From Leptopterna dolabrata (taxonomy: Eukaryota; Arthropoda; Insecta; Hemiptera; Miridae), in assembly GCA_954871275.1 (NCBI GenBank), contig OX940980.1, forward strand, positions 28,289,189 through 28,353,188: a DNA stretch of 64,000 nt. The letters are read 5' to 3'. The notes below the pieces were generated by a model, which saw only the letters and a list, made by a program, of their open reading frames with translations, was not told the origin of the DNA and made no database searches. Below, piece by piece: positions 54,540 through 64,000 of the stretch (positions within the stretch are counted from its first letter, which is position 1; each line of letters starts with the position of its first letter). The position numbers and the translations under genes are program-made.

Positions 54540-55477
54540 CAGGGGCGGATCCAGAATTTTTTTCCGGAGGGGGTCACAGGGTAGAACAATATAAAAAATA
54601 ACAAAAAATTACAAAATAACCAAACGAAAAATACAAACCGAATTTTCAACCTTATGCCTAAACTCGTCCAATTTGTCTACTTACAAAATTAATTGTATTT
54701 ATTTATAAAATTCATTGTTTATGTAAAAAATATTTTTCAGTATCTATTAATTATTTAACTGATAAATGTATTTATTTTCAATTTTCTTCTAAAAAAGTGT
54801 CGTATTGTGTTTTCAAACAAATTGGCGCATTTTATGGCAGCGTAGCTAACTTCAGAGTTTGCAAATCAAAACATTGAAACCACAACAATCTATTGTTGAT
54901 CTCAGTGAATTCAGAATCGTTTTTACTGAATTTGGCAGGAAAGAAAACGAGAACGAAACAAAAACAAGATAATAATTATTAACAGAAATAAGAAGAAATA
55001 AACAAGGTGTAATTTGACGGATACACCAAGGTAAATTTATTGACATAATTGTATATAAAGTAACATTGGTAGGACCAAGTGTACGATTATATTCGACTAA
55101 TTTTGACATTTTTGATCGAATCTTTTTAGATTTTTTATAGTTCTTTTTTGTTTTCAGTTTTTTTAACACTGTCTACCGTTTGTGTAATTAGAAATTACAG
55201 TAATTAGTGGCGAGGACATTGGAATTTCAATTTGACCAAATACAGAAGAAATCAGTATTCTATAAAAAGTTTAATCGTAATTATTGTTATATTTTTTTCT
55301 TTGGTCGTTTGGTTTGTTTCTCGTTTTTGATTTCACAAAAACTGGGTTCGTTTTCGTTTGGTTTTTTTGTTTTCGGGTTTGTGAACAATTCGTTCAGCTC
55401 TGCTTTTTGAAGTGCAGGCCGATTCTGGGGGGGTCATGACCCCTGTGACCCCCCCCCCCCCCTTGGATCCGCGCCTG
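54540..55477. mobile_element. hAT non-autonomous element with perfect 8-bp target duplication
   Basis: Starts CAGGGGCGGATCCAG and ends with the complement of CAGGCGCGGATCCAAGG, flanked by TCTCCACA at 54532-54539 and 55478-55485. 938 bp, AT-rich interior, no transposase. A C run of about 15 lies next to the right end. Confidence 0.85.
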
Positions 55478-55485
55478 TCTCCACA

Positions 55486-57559
55486 GTTATCTCCTAGTCC
55501 AAGTGTTCCTTCTCCAAGCATTTGCTATAATGTCATGTGCGAATGTTGTTATAAGCCAGCGCGGTTTCGTTCAAATCGAAGTGGACAAGTTCAAATTCAA
55601 AAAAACGCCGGGATTTGGCAACGGGTGAAACCAGTTGGAGGTAAGAGTTTTATCATATTGACGGTTCTCAACCATATGTGATATTGAATGAATATTAAGT
55701 GAGTTCACATCGCTTTGTTTTGCTGGATTAGGTGCTGTAACGCATCTTGTACCGCTTCCGTCATCACTTCTGGAGCCAATTATGTTATTTCGGAGAAAAG
55801 GCAGAATCACAACCACACGCCTTTATCAGGCAACGGCAAAAATTCATAGCTGGAGAACCGGAAAAATACTTCCAAGGAAACCTGTCTCCTTATGGCTTGG
55901 CCGTTAAAGTCAGCAATCATTATAGCCCCCCCCCCCACCTCCCACAACTTAAATCGTTGGTATTATTATTTTTGACCCAATCACTATTTTACATTTGTCT
56001 GTGATATCCACTATATATTTTACATTTGGCTGTGATATTCACTATATTTATGTTTTACATTGACTGTGATTGGCGAAAGCCTCGATTTTGTAAGATGACT
56101 ATTCGTTATAATAAAACTTGGTGGAATGAACGGCTACTTTTCACTAGTTCCTTGGGCCAAGTTTACAGTGAACGAGTTGCGGAGATTACGACTATGAGAG
56201 CATCCTGGGCCGAGTTTACACACCAAGGGAGAGGGCAAGTAGCTAGATTAGAGCAAGATTAGGCCCAGTTAACACCGGGTAGGTACCCAAGATTTGGGCC
56301 CAGCTTACAATCGCCCGAGTCGGCGTGGTTCACTTTGGTCTTTCGGCCTCTTCTCTTGTAATATACACATAAACTTTTAGTAAAACCTTTATAAGTGTGA
56401 TGTAGACTGCTTGTGGTTTATTGGCTAGAATAAACTATTGTGGAGTCGAAGAAACTGTTAACATACCTATCATGTGAAATCAGGTTTTCTGGTCAGAGAT
56501 GTTTTTTGTTTCCACAAAAAGAAGGCAATTAGGAATATTTTTGATACGTAGATTATTTAGGCTCCTGACCGTCTTCGTACCTTTTCTTCCAAGATTTTTG
56601 GTAAGGTTTACCGTAACAAGAGACAACCGAACTTTCAGTTTAACATGAGGTAGCTCATAGGTTTGCTTGGAATCAGGCACCTACACAAATTACCACCAGA
56701 TATTCATCCTTACCTAGAATTTCATGATGTCTCTACAAATGAGTGCGCAATGCAGAAAGTAATTCATTTACCTACTTTGATTTCACCTTGCAGAAATCAA
56801 ACGTTAATTTCATGAAATAAGGAGGCGTCCTCAACCAAAACTGACCTTACGTGACTTGGGTCACCCAGAGCGTGTCGGCGATCAGTTAACAAACCCACAG
56901 ACCCCCTCTCAGCCAAGCCCTACGGAGTCCGCAATGTTTCTCAAGACGATTTGTGGTTTTCCTTTTATCGCCCTCATAAATAGGAAATGGTTTATATTAT
57001 TGAACACCATAAACGAGCTGTTGAACAAGGTTTATTTGCCGAAATGTGACAGCTGCTCAGTTATGTGGGCAGCTTGACTGTTAGTGGGATAGGTACCTAA
57101 TTAACCCTTCGAACAGACAAGAGGTATGTCTCTGTAGGTTACGTGGGGGTCAAGCTTTGTCAAGACGTTTCGGCCAGTCCGAATCGCTCCTTTCAACTGC
57201 CCTTCAATTCCATGTTGGATTTATAGACTGGGATCCAACCAAGTCTCCAAGGCACCATGTTGTTATAATTCATTATCGGAAACAGGAAATTTTAGAAAAA
57301 TTGAAATAGGGGGATTTGCCCAAACAGAGATGGACATAGACAAAATTCCAACACGATCTGGTAAGCGAACAAACGAAGTTATATGTGCCTGAACTTTGAA
57401 GGAAACCCCCTAACCGGGCTGCAATGCTATTTTCACTAAATGAGTGTCATTCTCATTCTATCTGCATCCCATAAATAGAGCAACTTACCAGTTTATAATG
57501 TAACCTCTGATTTGAACTCCCTTCATTGCCGTTCAAAGTTCTTGCCGTCAAATCGGTTG
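55486..57559. other. Intergenic, nothing firm
   Basis: GTAAGAG at 55640 and an AG at 55731 could frame an intron, but the flanking frames show no known domain. No repeat recognised apart from a C run near 55927. Confidence 0.3.
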
Positions 57560-58310
57560 TTAGCAAATTTTCAAAGATAATGAAGCTATTGCAATGGGTC
57601 CAAAATGTTCAAAATCCGTTTCAGAGCATTCTGAATTATTCATCCCCAGATTTTTAACAAAAATGTATATGCATATATGTATACATATATAGGTAATACT
57701 ATGTACCACCTATAATATACATGTGTGTGTCATTCCAACTGATATCTGACCTCGGGTACATGATAAAACTTCCAAACTTCACCAAAATGTTCGTACTACC
57801 ATACAAAAGGATGAGTTAGAAGATGGGCAAATTTCAAAAATTCTAAGGGGGTCGAATTCGAGTTTTTAGGGGTCAAAATCGGAAAAAACGGCAAAAATTG
57901 CGAACTATTGATATAAAATCACTGGAAGTGGTATGGACGAGAAAAGGCAGAAAAATACAATTGCAGTTGTTTTTCATACAAAATAGGGATCAAATTTGCA
58001 TTTTTGGTGGTCAAAAATTGTTATTTAGAGCTAAAATTAATATTAATTTACCACCTGATGTTGTGTGGGATGGTGATTCACAACAGAAAGGCAAACTAAT
58101 TTGATTATAAAAATAATTTTTCTAGAAAAAAGGGGGTTATATAAGGGTAAAAAAGCGGTAAAAACGGCTAAAATCACAAAACGATACAATTTTACGAAAA
58201 GTGGGTGTATGGTTTCCCGCTATATCATCTTTTTACAAAATAGCCCGAATATTTCTTTGAAAATTCGATCTTATAGCCATGATGCATGACTGGAATCTGT
58301 TATAGCCTCT
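57560..58310 (+). repeat. Dispersed repeat R, copy 1
   Basis: Shares with 61465-62432 a start TTTTCAAAGA(T/A)AATGAAGCTA, CCGTTTCAGA.CATTCT, an AT microsatellite, GTGTCA.TCCA, GAAGATGGGC(A/G)AA and an end AATATTTCTTTGAAAATTCG followed by TG(A/C)(T/G)GC(A/G)TGACTGG. Unclassified; no termini or target duplication recognised. Confidence 0.5.
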
Positions 58311-60004
58311 TTTGGTGGTAGGTATCTATTTTAAAAGTAGGCGTTTGTCCTCATTCGGTTTTCACTTAACCCCAATAGGCAGCGAGAATAATGCCGGTGT
58401 TACTTTACACCCTAAAAAGTAACTTAATTGACGTATAACATAGCACTGTATTTATTTGTAACTGGGGGGCGATTTAAAATTTCGGTCGTTGAAAGAATGT
58501 CAGTAAATCATGTTCCAATCCGATAAATATTTTTGCCGTAGCACGGAATTATACAGGTACAGAAATACTCAAAAAGTGAGGTGCCAGCCGTTACATCACA
58601 GATTAGTCAGTTTCCTGTCTCTGCGACAACTTAAAATTGAAGACATTCGTTAATTATTTCACCTGAACCTATCCTTCAACCCACCGGGGTTTTTTCCTTC
58701 AACAGAAATTTGGTACTTACCAGCCTTTAACAAGAGTTAAAGGAATGCGTCTTTATGAAAGAAACATGCATGGTACTTGGTAGTCAGGTACCTCGACAAC
58801 TACTTTCAAGTCCCAAAATGTTCCCGTTTCTTTAAAAAAAAAAAGAAAAAGGAACCTAAGTTATTCGTTGTTCAGATAGGTCTAAAATCCAAAATGCGAG
58901 TGGGGAAGCTGGAGGACACAATGTTTTCCTTCAGAAGTGATCACAGGGCTTCCGCTGCAGTGGTCGCAAGCAAGTTCCTCGAACGATTGCACCTGAAGAG
59001 TTCAAAAACACGAGTTTTGGGAATTCCCAAAATTCTGACTCATTCCGATGATGAAAACACACCGGGGTTGTTCGTTTCGTGCAGCTCATAACGGTGAAGA
59101 TCCGAGGCGTTATGGTGGGGGTCCAACACGCGATGGCTAATCTAAAAATGAGGTCTCTGAGAGTAGGTTGCTGGCGGGACATGAAGTTATCGAATTTGAC
59201 CCGTCCTATTATGAATTAAAAAGAGTTGTTATTGTGACTGATATTGTTTGAGGAACGATAAAATGAGCGCTCACGTTTGAATATGCAACATTAAGCCATA
59301 TCTTCCTTAGGTACTTAATAAAAACTAAATTGAGTTCACACCGATTTTTTTGTAAAAAAAGTCTGTAAAAAGATTTAAAATTTCAATAGGTACATTTACA
59401 ATAAGCTTCCACCATAGTTTATGGTGCTTATTCCACTTAAGGTGCTTGCATTCATGGTAAAAACATCAATTTGTACATGGTATACTTGCCTGCTGCAAAA
59501 CTGTATTGGAAATATGTAGGTATTGGTTGTTGGTCATTTCTAAAGGATTAGTACTGAAACCCCATGTTTTCTTCCTTTTGATACTTCAAATGCAGCTATA
59601 GTTTTTCGAGGATCCTAATTCATGGAAGGTTCCACGGTCCTAGACGGTTCCACGGTTCAGTCACGTCTACTCTCCGATCAGTTTGAAATTCTATTCTTAA
59701 AAAAACGATCGTTAAATGGCCGTATACCTACTTGTTAGTTCGTATTTTTGCTAATTTACGAAACTAGCAACAGGTGTAATGAACCAGTTTTGATTTCCTG
59801 GTGCAGTTTTACTGAGGTTAAGATCACATGGTTCCATTTTGCTAAATGCACTATCGTTGATTTCGGAATTATTAGTAGTAATTGAACGAAGTTTCTACTG
59901 CGTTTTCCGATGTTGGTCACGTGGTTCCATTTCGTTAGCAATTTTAACCTATCGACTTTTTTCGATAGAACAGAAGAGAAATTCATGGATTTTAACTCGA
60001 TTTT
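58311..60004. other. Intergenic, nothing firm
   Basis: Near 58880, AAAATGCGAGTGG and GGGCTTCCGCTGC echo the end of the satellite-bearing element at about 13180-13255, so a related fragment is likely at about 58870-58970. No gene. Confidence 0.3.
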
Positions 60005-60040
60005 GGTTTATTATTTTCAATAATGAACCATTGGAATTAC
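60005..60040 (+). mobile_element. Family B terminal fragment
   Basis: GGTTTATTATTTTCAATAAT and then GAACCATTGGAAT after TTTT match the family B start for about 33 bp. The rest of the element is not there. Confidence 0.5.
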
Positions 60041-60221
60041 CTAGTGGGTGGGTGGACAAAAAAATAGACTCGCTACGTCAAGTGGACGGCGTTATGAGTA
60101 TACATCACCCGCACAACGTATCCGTCTTGAAGGAGGGGTTGATCCCTGCCCCTTGTTCACAGCTTGAACGAGGCGACGTCAACTCCTCGCCACGTGTCGA
60201 AGCAACGGCGCCAAAGCAGTT

Positions 60222-60606
60222 TCTTGTTTTTATAGTAATAATTGTAGGTAAGATAATTACAATTTCAATATCGAAGATTAGGAATAAAACGGCAATTAGG
60301 AAAAATTTCGATGAAAAAGGAGCCCGCGAGGATCTTTCCTGTAGGATACCTCTTAATTGCAAATTAAATGTTATAATTAACTACATTCCCTACTTAGCTC
60401 ATTCTAATACGCCATTTTTTCACTCGTGGTATAACCCTAAAATTAGGATAAAAAGGAATGTTCTTGATACAACGAATCATCTTATTATGTTTCTTGTTTT
60501 TATAGTAATAATATTATAGGTAAAATAATTACAATTTCAATATCGAAGATTATGAATAAAACGGCAATTAGGAAAAATTTCGATGAAAAAGGAGTCCACG
60601 AGGATC
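60222..60606. repeat. Direct repeat, about 120-bp unit at 265-bp offset
   Basis: TTTCTTGTTTTTATAGTAAT through AAAAATTTCGATGAAAAAGG occurs at about 60222-60340 and again at about 60488-60606. An open frame of 226 codons crosses both copies but has no domain. Confidence 0.6.
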
Positions 60607-61464
60607 TTTTAGGGTCTAGGGATATTTTTTCTCGGTCTAGTGTACTTTTTTTTTATTAATCACTACCCTCACGACTGACTCGCCTGGAATCCGTGTTGAT
60701 TCCAGCCGTTTGTCCTCACTTCCAGCAATCTAAATTCCATTACCATACAATACCTAATTATTCCTCGCTTTCACTCTATCATAAATCCAGCCGTCGGGGG
60801 CTGACGACTTTCTTCACAGGTTATGTCTGGGGCTTTAGTTGAAACCAGTACATAAGGTACCTTACTTAACTACGAAGAGAACCTACGAGTATGAAGGAAA
60901 TTCTCGTAGGGGATCATGCTAAAATGAGGGAAATCAAACGAACCACAGGCATTTATCAGTCGACAATTATTTGAACTGAAAGTCTACGCACCAGTATCAG
61001 CTGCAGCATACCGAGCAAGGATAGTTCGGATAATATTCCATCCAAGATTCAACCTGAATGCTCTTGCTCTAGGGAACAGCAGAGGCATAGCCCACCGGTA
61101 CCAACAGATTTTCATATAAATAGATAAGAGATAGACCTAAAAGAAAAGTGGAAGACAATTAATTCATGTCGAACTAGACAAACCCTTCTTGTTTTCTGCA
61201 TTGATGGCTACCGTCGTGATAGCCCTAAGAACGCTTGGAAAATTCACTGAATATCACGAATTGAAGGTGTTGTGCTCGAGTTGGTCTCATTCGACGCAGA
61301 ATTAGAACCTTTTCATTATAGGTACGAACCTAGTTTGGTACTGACCAGTAGGCCAAAATGTGAATTTTGGAGGTTTGTTTTGGGATTTGTTCTAAAAATG
61401 AGACACTGAATAAGCAGGTATTATAAACATGCGGTAGAGCACAATTTTTGCTAGGCATTCCTTT
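60607..61464. other. Intergenic, nothing recognised
   Basis: No exon, RNA gene or named repeat was seen. Confidence 0.3.
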
Positions 61465-62432
61465 TAGCGAATTTTCAAAGAAAATGAAGCTATTGCAATG
61501 GCTTCGAAATTTAAATAATATAAATTTTTGGAAATTTTCTTCATAGAAATCCGTTTCAGACCATTCTAAAACGATTCCTGAAATTTAACACTTTTTTATA
61601 TGTATATATATATTTATATATATATGTGTCACTCCAGACGATAACTCTCGATAGAATTGAGATAAACAGCTCAAATTTGCACAAAAAATCTATCTTGGCA
61701 ATCGAAAGGCTAAGTTCGAAGATGGGCGAAATTGGCCTACTCTAAGGAGGGTTTTGGCGCATTTAAAGTGCGCAAAAATTACCCAACAATCCCCAAAATG
61801 TTATTTTCCAACAAGTGACCCCTCATTTTAAAGGTTTTTGCACGCTGAACACGATGGTGGAATCGGAGTTTAGATATCTTGATCCGTTCTCAAATTAGAG
61901 CATTTAAAGTGCGCAAAAATTACCCAAAAATCCCCAAAATGTTATTTTCTAACAAGTGACCCCTCATTTTAAAGGTTTTTGCACGCTGAACACGATGGTG
62001 AAATCGGATTTTAGATATCTAAATCCGTTCTTAAATTAGAGCATTTAAAGTGCGCAAAAATTACCCAAAACTAGGATAATCTTTAAACTCTTACCCCCCC
62101 CCCCCCCACCCCACCCCCTTAGAGTGGTCAGATTGAAAAATGTGAGAAGTATTAATTGAAGACGAGAGTTCGAAGCAAAAAAGGGGGAGGCAAACGATTA
62201 GTACAACTCCTTGAATTTCCCATTTGACATATAATTGTTATGATACCTTCATAGATAGACAAGTACCGGCCCACGTATTACTAGAAGGAAGACGAAAGAA
62301 AAAATCTATTTCAAATTATTCAATTTAGGTACTAACAGTAGGAGGAAGAAGTTTTCCTTTATTCAAAACCATAGCCATTAATTCGAATATTTCTTTGAAA
62401 ATTCGCTCATTAAGTCATGCTGCGTGACTGGT
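61465..62432 (+). repeat. Dispersed repeat R, copy 2, with internal tandem array
   Basis: Second copy of the repeat at 57560, same orientation, enlarged by the 141-bp array at 61759-62071 and by a C-rich run at about 62093-62118. Confidence 0.5.
61759..62071. repeat. Tandem repeat, period 141 bp, about 2.2 copies
   Basis: GCATTTAAAGTGCGCAAAAA starts at 61759, 61900 and 62041, exactly 141 bp apart. The first two units are full length and nearly identical, which points to a recent duplication. Confidence 0.85.
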
Positions 62433-62686
62433 TTTTTTTGGCCATTCTGTGTCCCGCAAATATCGAAGTGCCAATGTGCACTACTTGAATCGCAACGGGA
62501 GTTGAGAATGATTTTTGTTTGCGGTAGGAACGGAAGAGGCTCCCACAGTATTCCAGTAAACAATAAATTAATATGAGCAGTAACCGTAGAAGGGGATGAT
62601 GGAAGTTGAGTAATATGAAATTTCTTGGAGTTCGCATCGGAATAATTCTACCGAAACTACGTCACAGGGACATTGCGTAACCCTTG

Positions 62687-63046
62687 TGACGTCATTCCCA
62701 AAACATCACGAAAGAGATTCTGACCGACTTCTCCCACCTCAAACGGATTTTCCAGGGGTTTGAATGACTGTGTAGGTAGAAGAGTGACGTCACGTGGCCG
62801 TTACTCCCTTCGAGAGCGTGTGGAAGTTGATGACGTCACGCCAGATAACCTGGAGAATTCTGGTCGGGTTCTTGTAAAGGGGATGGCACAGGGGATGCCC
62901 CCCACAAACTTCACTGCCCACCAGGACGACCTGTCTGCCGCTTTGCCACGCGTTTTCCTTTACAGTTTCCACCCCCTCAACATCCCTCGTTCGAACTAAA
63001 TATAGAACGACCCCCTTTCATTCATCGCAGAGGGGGAAACTCAGTC
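62687..63046 (+). promoter_or_regulatory. Possible promoter: three CRE palindromes, E-box, TATA-like box
   Basis: TGACGTCA occurs perfectly at 62687-62694, 62785-62792 (overlapping CACGTG at 62791-62796) and 62831-62838. AAATATAG at 62998-63005 is followed by TTCATTC at 63018 and by TCAGTC, an arthropod initiator match, at 63041. CREB/ATF factors bind this palindrome. No coding exon could be firmly placed downstream, and a promoter inside a transposon is possible. Confidence 0.4.
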
Positions 63047-64000
63047 GGTTTCAATGAAATCATTTACGGAGTGAATACCCGAAGTGAGATTTCAGATACA
63101 CAGCGGTCCCAAACGCAAAAAGAAGAACGAAAAAAATGTGGTGAATTACTGTGACACCGGTGACGGGACAGTTGACTGGGTCGTAGCGTGGCACCAGTTC
63201 CACAAGAAAGTAGTTTGTCTGTACGATACAGACGAATGGGTCATATTATTCATGAAATGCTTACATTCATTATTAAATAGGAAGAGCGGACGAAGCAACT
63301 AACACAATACCCCAAAATTAAGATTGTACCTACCGTATTATTATCATTACTCATTCAGCGGGTCGGGTAAATGTCACCGGTTTAGTTCCAACAACCGCCA
63401 CCACGTTGTGCTTCAAAATGAGCCAATCCAATATTCGATTTATCTCTTGAATGGGTCAACCGATTTTCAATCTGTAAAGTGTTTTGTAATCGTTATGAAC
63501 AATCTCAAGTGGCGACATTCGGTTTTGAATTTTAAAATTTTTTTTCATGGAGTTTTCGACATTATTTTACTTAATTTCAACTCTAAAAAAAAAAAAAACT
63601 AGTACTTTTATAGGAAAAAATCGAAGAATCCAAATCCGTTTTCAGATTTAAGATCGGATCATTAGATCGAACGGCATCTGGGAAAATCACTATAACAATA
63701 GGGGCCTATTGTTAGCCCTCTAATCCTTTACCTGCGCCCACTTTGAAACAGCTTTGCTTCTGGATCTCCGCGTTAGCAAACGAGACCGTGTTTTTTACCC
63801 AATTTCTCTCAAGACGCTTAGCATTTCTCGTACATTATTACCTGGTACCTACGTGTTTCGCGAAGTACCTACACAAAGGATGATTCCAACGGCTGTTCAC
63901 ATCATTCTTCATTCAATTTACTTTGAGATCAGGTACATCAGAAACATGATATATTTATCGAAATTCAAATAAGTACTGATTAAGTAGGTACGTACTGAAT
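63047..64000. other. Downstream of putative promoter, nothing firm
   Basis: A short frame at 63084-63302 begins with a basic KRKKKNEKN stretch and has no known domain. The rest is AT-rich. Confidence 0.3.

Noticed and set aside
55412..55681. 89-codon Pro-rich frame
   Set aside because: Starts in the C run at the end of a hAT element and has no domain.
57898..58289. Two short open frames with Lys-rich peptides as exons
   Set aside because: They fall inside dispersed repeat R and are not open in its second copy.
59839..60519. 226-codon open frame as a gene
   Set aside because: It crosses a family B terminal fragment and a direct repeat, has no domain and uses AT-rich chance codons.
18181..62120. 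CRISPR array
   Set aside because: The tandem repeats seen (22, 122 and 141 bp) are satellite or transposon repeats without regular unique spacers, and the genome is eukaryotic.

Overview
The window looks like an arthropod nuclear genome, most likely a hemipteran of the scale insect/mealybug/aphid kind. This is an inference from four things: spliced genes with GT-AG introns, the transposon mix, AT-rich intergenic DNA, and the constant TAGGTA/TACCTA motif. It holds very few host genes and a dense, layered deposit of transposable elements. One 200-base run of N (27519-27718) marks a scaffold gap.

Host or host-like genes: (1) A double-stranded-RNA-binding protein of the TARBP2/PRKRA/loquacious/R2D2 family on the + strand, with six recognisable exons between 6080 and 17044. 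It has two good dsRBDs and a degenerate third, so a role as a Dicer/Argonaute partner in small-RNA pathways is expected. Its start exon was not found, and introns 2, 4 and 5 are stuffed with transposons. (2) An intact single-exon 818-codon gene at 21299-23755 with two C2H2 fingers, a MULE (Mutator-like) transposase domain with D, D and E in place, a SWIM zinc finger and a Gln/His-rich tail. It is either a live Mutator-like transposase gene or a domesticated one. (3) A probable first coding exon at 44330-44471. (4) A coding-looking terminal exon on the - strand at about 40508-40757. The last two are unrecognised.

Layout: 1-4700 is a pogo-like MITE, then four head-to-head copies of one 0.53-kb inverted-repeat element. 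6-17 kb is the dsRBP gene with a 1.2-kb inverted-repeat element, a Tc1/IS630-like element, a hairpin-bearing satellite and a Helitron-type element in its introns. 18.4-20.8 kb has a LINE tail split by a solo LTR with a 5-bp target duplication, followed by two adjacent hAT elements with 8-bp duplications. 21.3-23.8 kb is the MULE-type gene. 24.8-27.5 kb has a tRNA-like pol III unit, a Harbinger-like MITE and a Helitron-type element that holds a piggyBac MITE and a LINE tail. 29.1-40.5 kb is one decayed I-group LINE (endonuclease, RT, RNase H, Cys/His knuckle, 17-A tail). It is split by a young defective Ty3/gypsy-type LTR element (TSD TGTAT) and by Helitron-type elements, two of which are nested or abutting. 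40.8-49.4 kb has a foldback element and more Helitron-type copies, one set nested three deep. 49.7-55.5 kb has two more hAT elements with clean TSDs. 57.5-62.4 kb holds two copies of an unclassified repeat, one with a 141-bp tandem array. 62.7-63.05 kb has three perfect TGACGTCA sites and a TATA-like box.

The main new-looking result is the pair of short non-autonomous families (at least 12 copies). Both start GGTTTATTATT with a terminal hairpin, end TTTGCAGCG, carry a 12-13-bp inverted repeat that is terminal on one side and subterminal on the other, and sit between runs of T. This is the architecture described for Helentron-type Helitrons. They repeatedly insert into one another.
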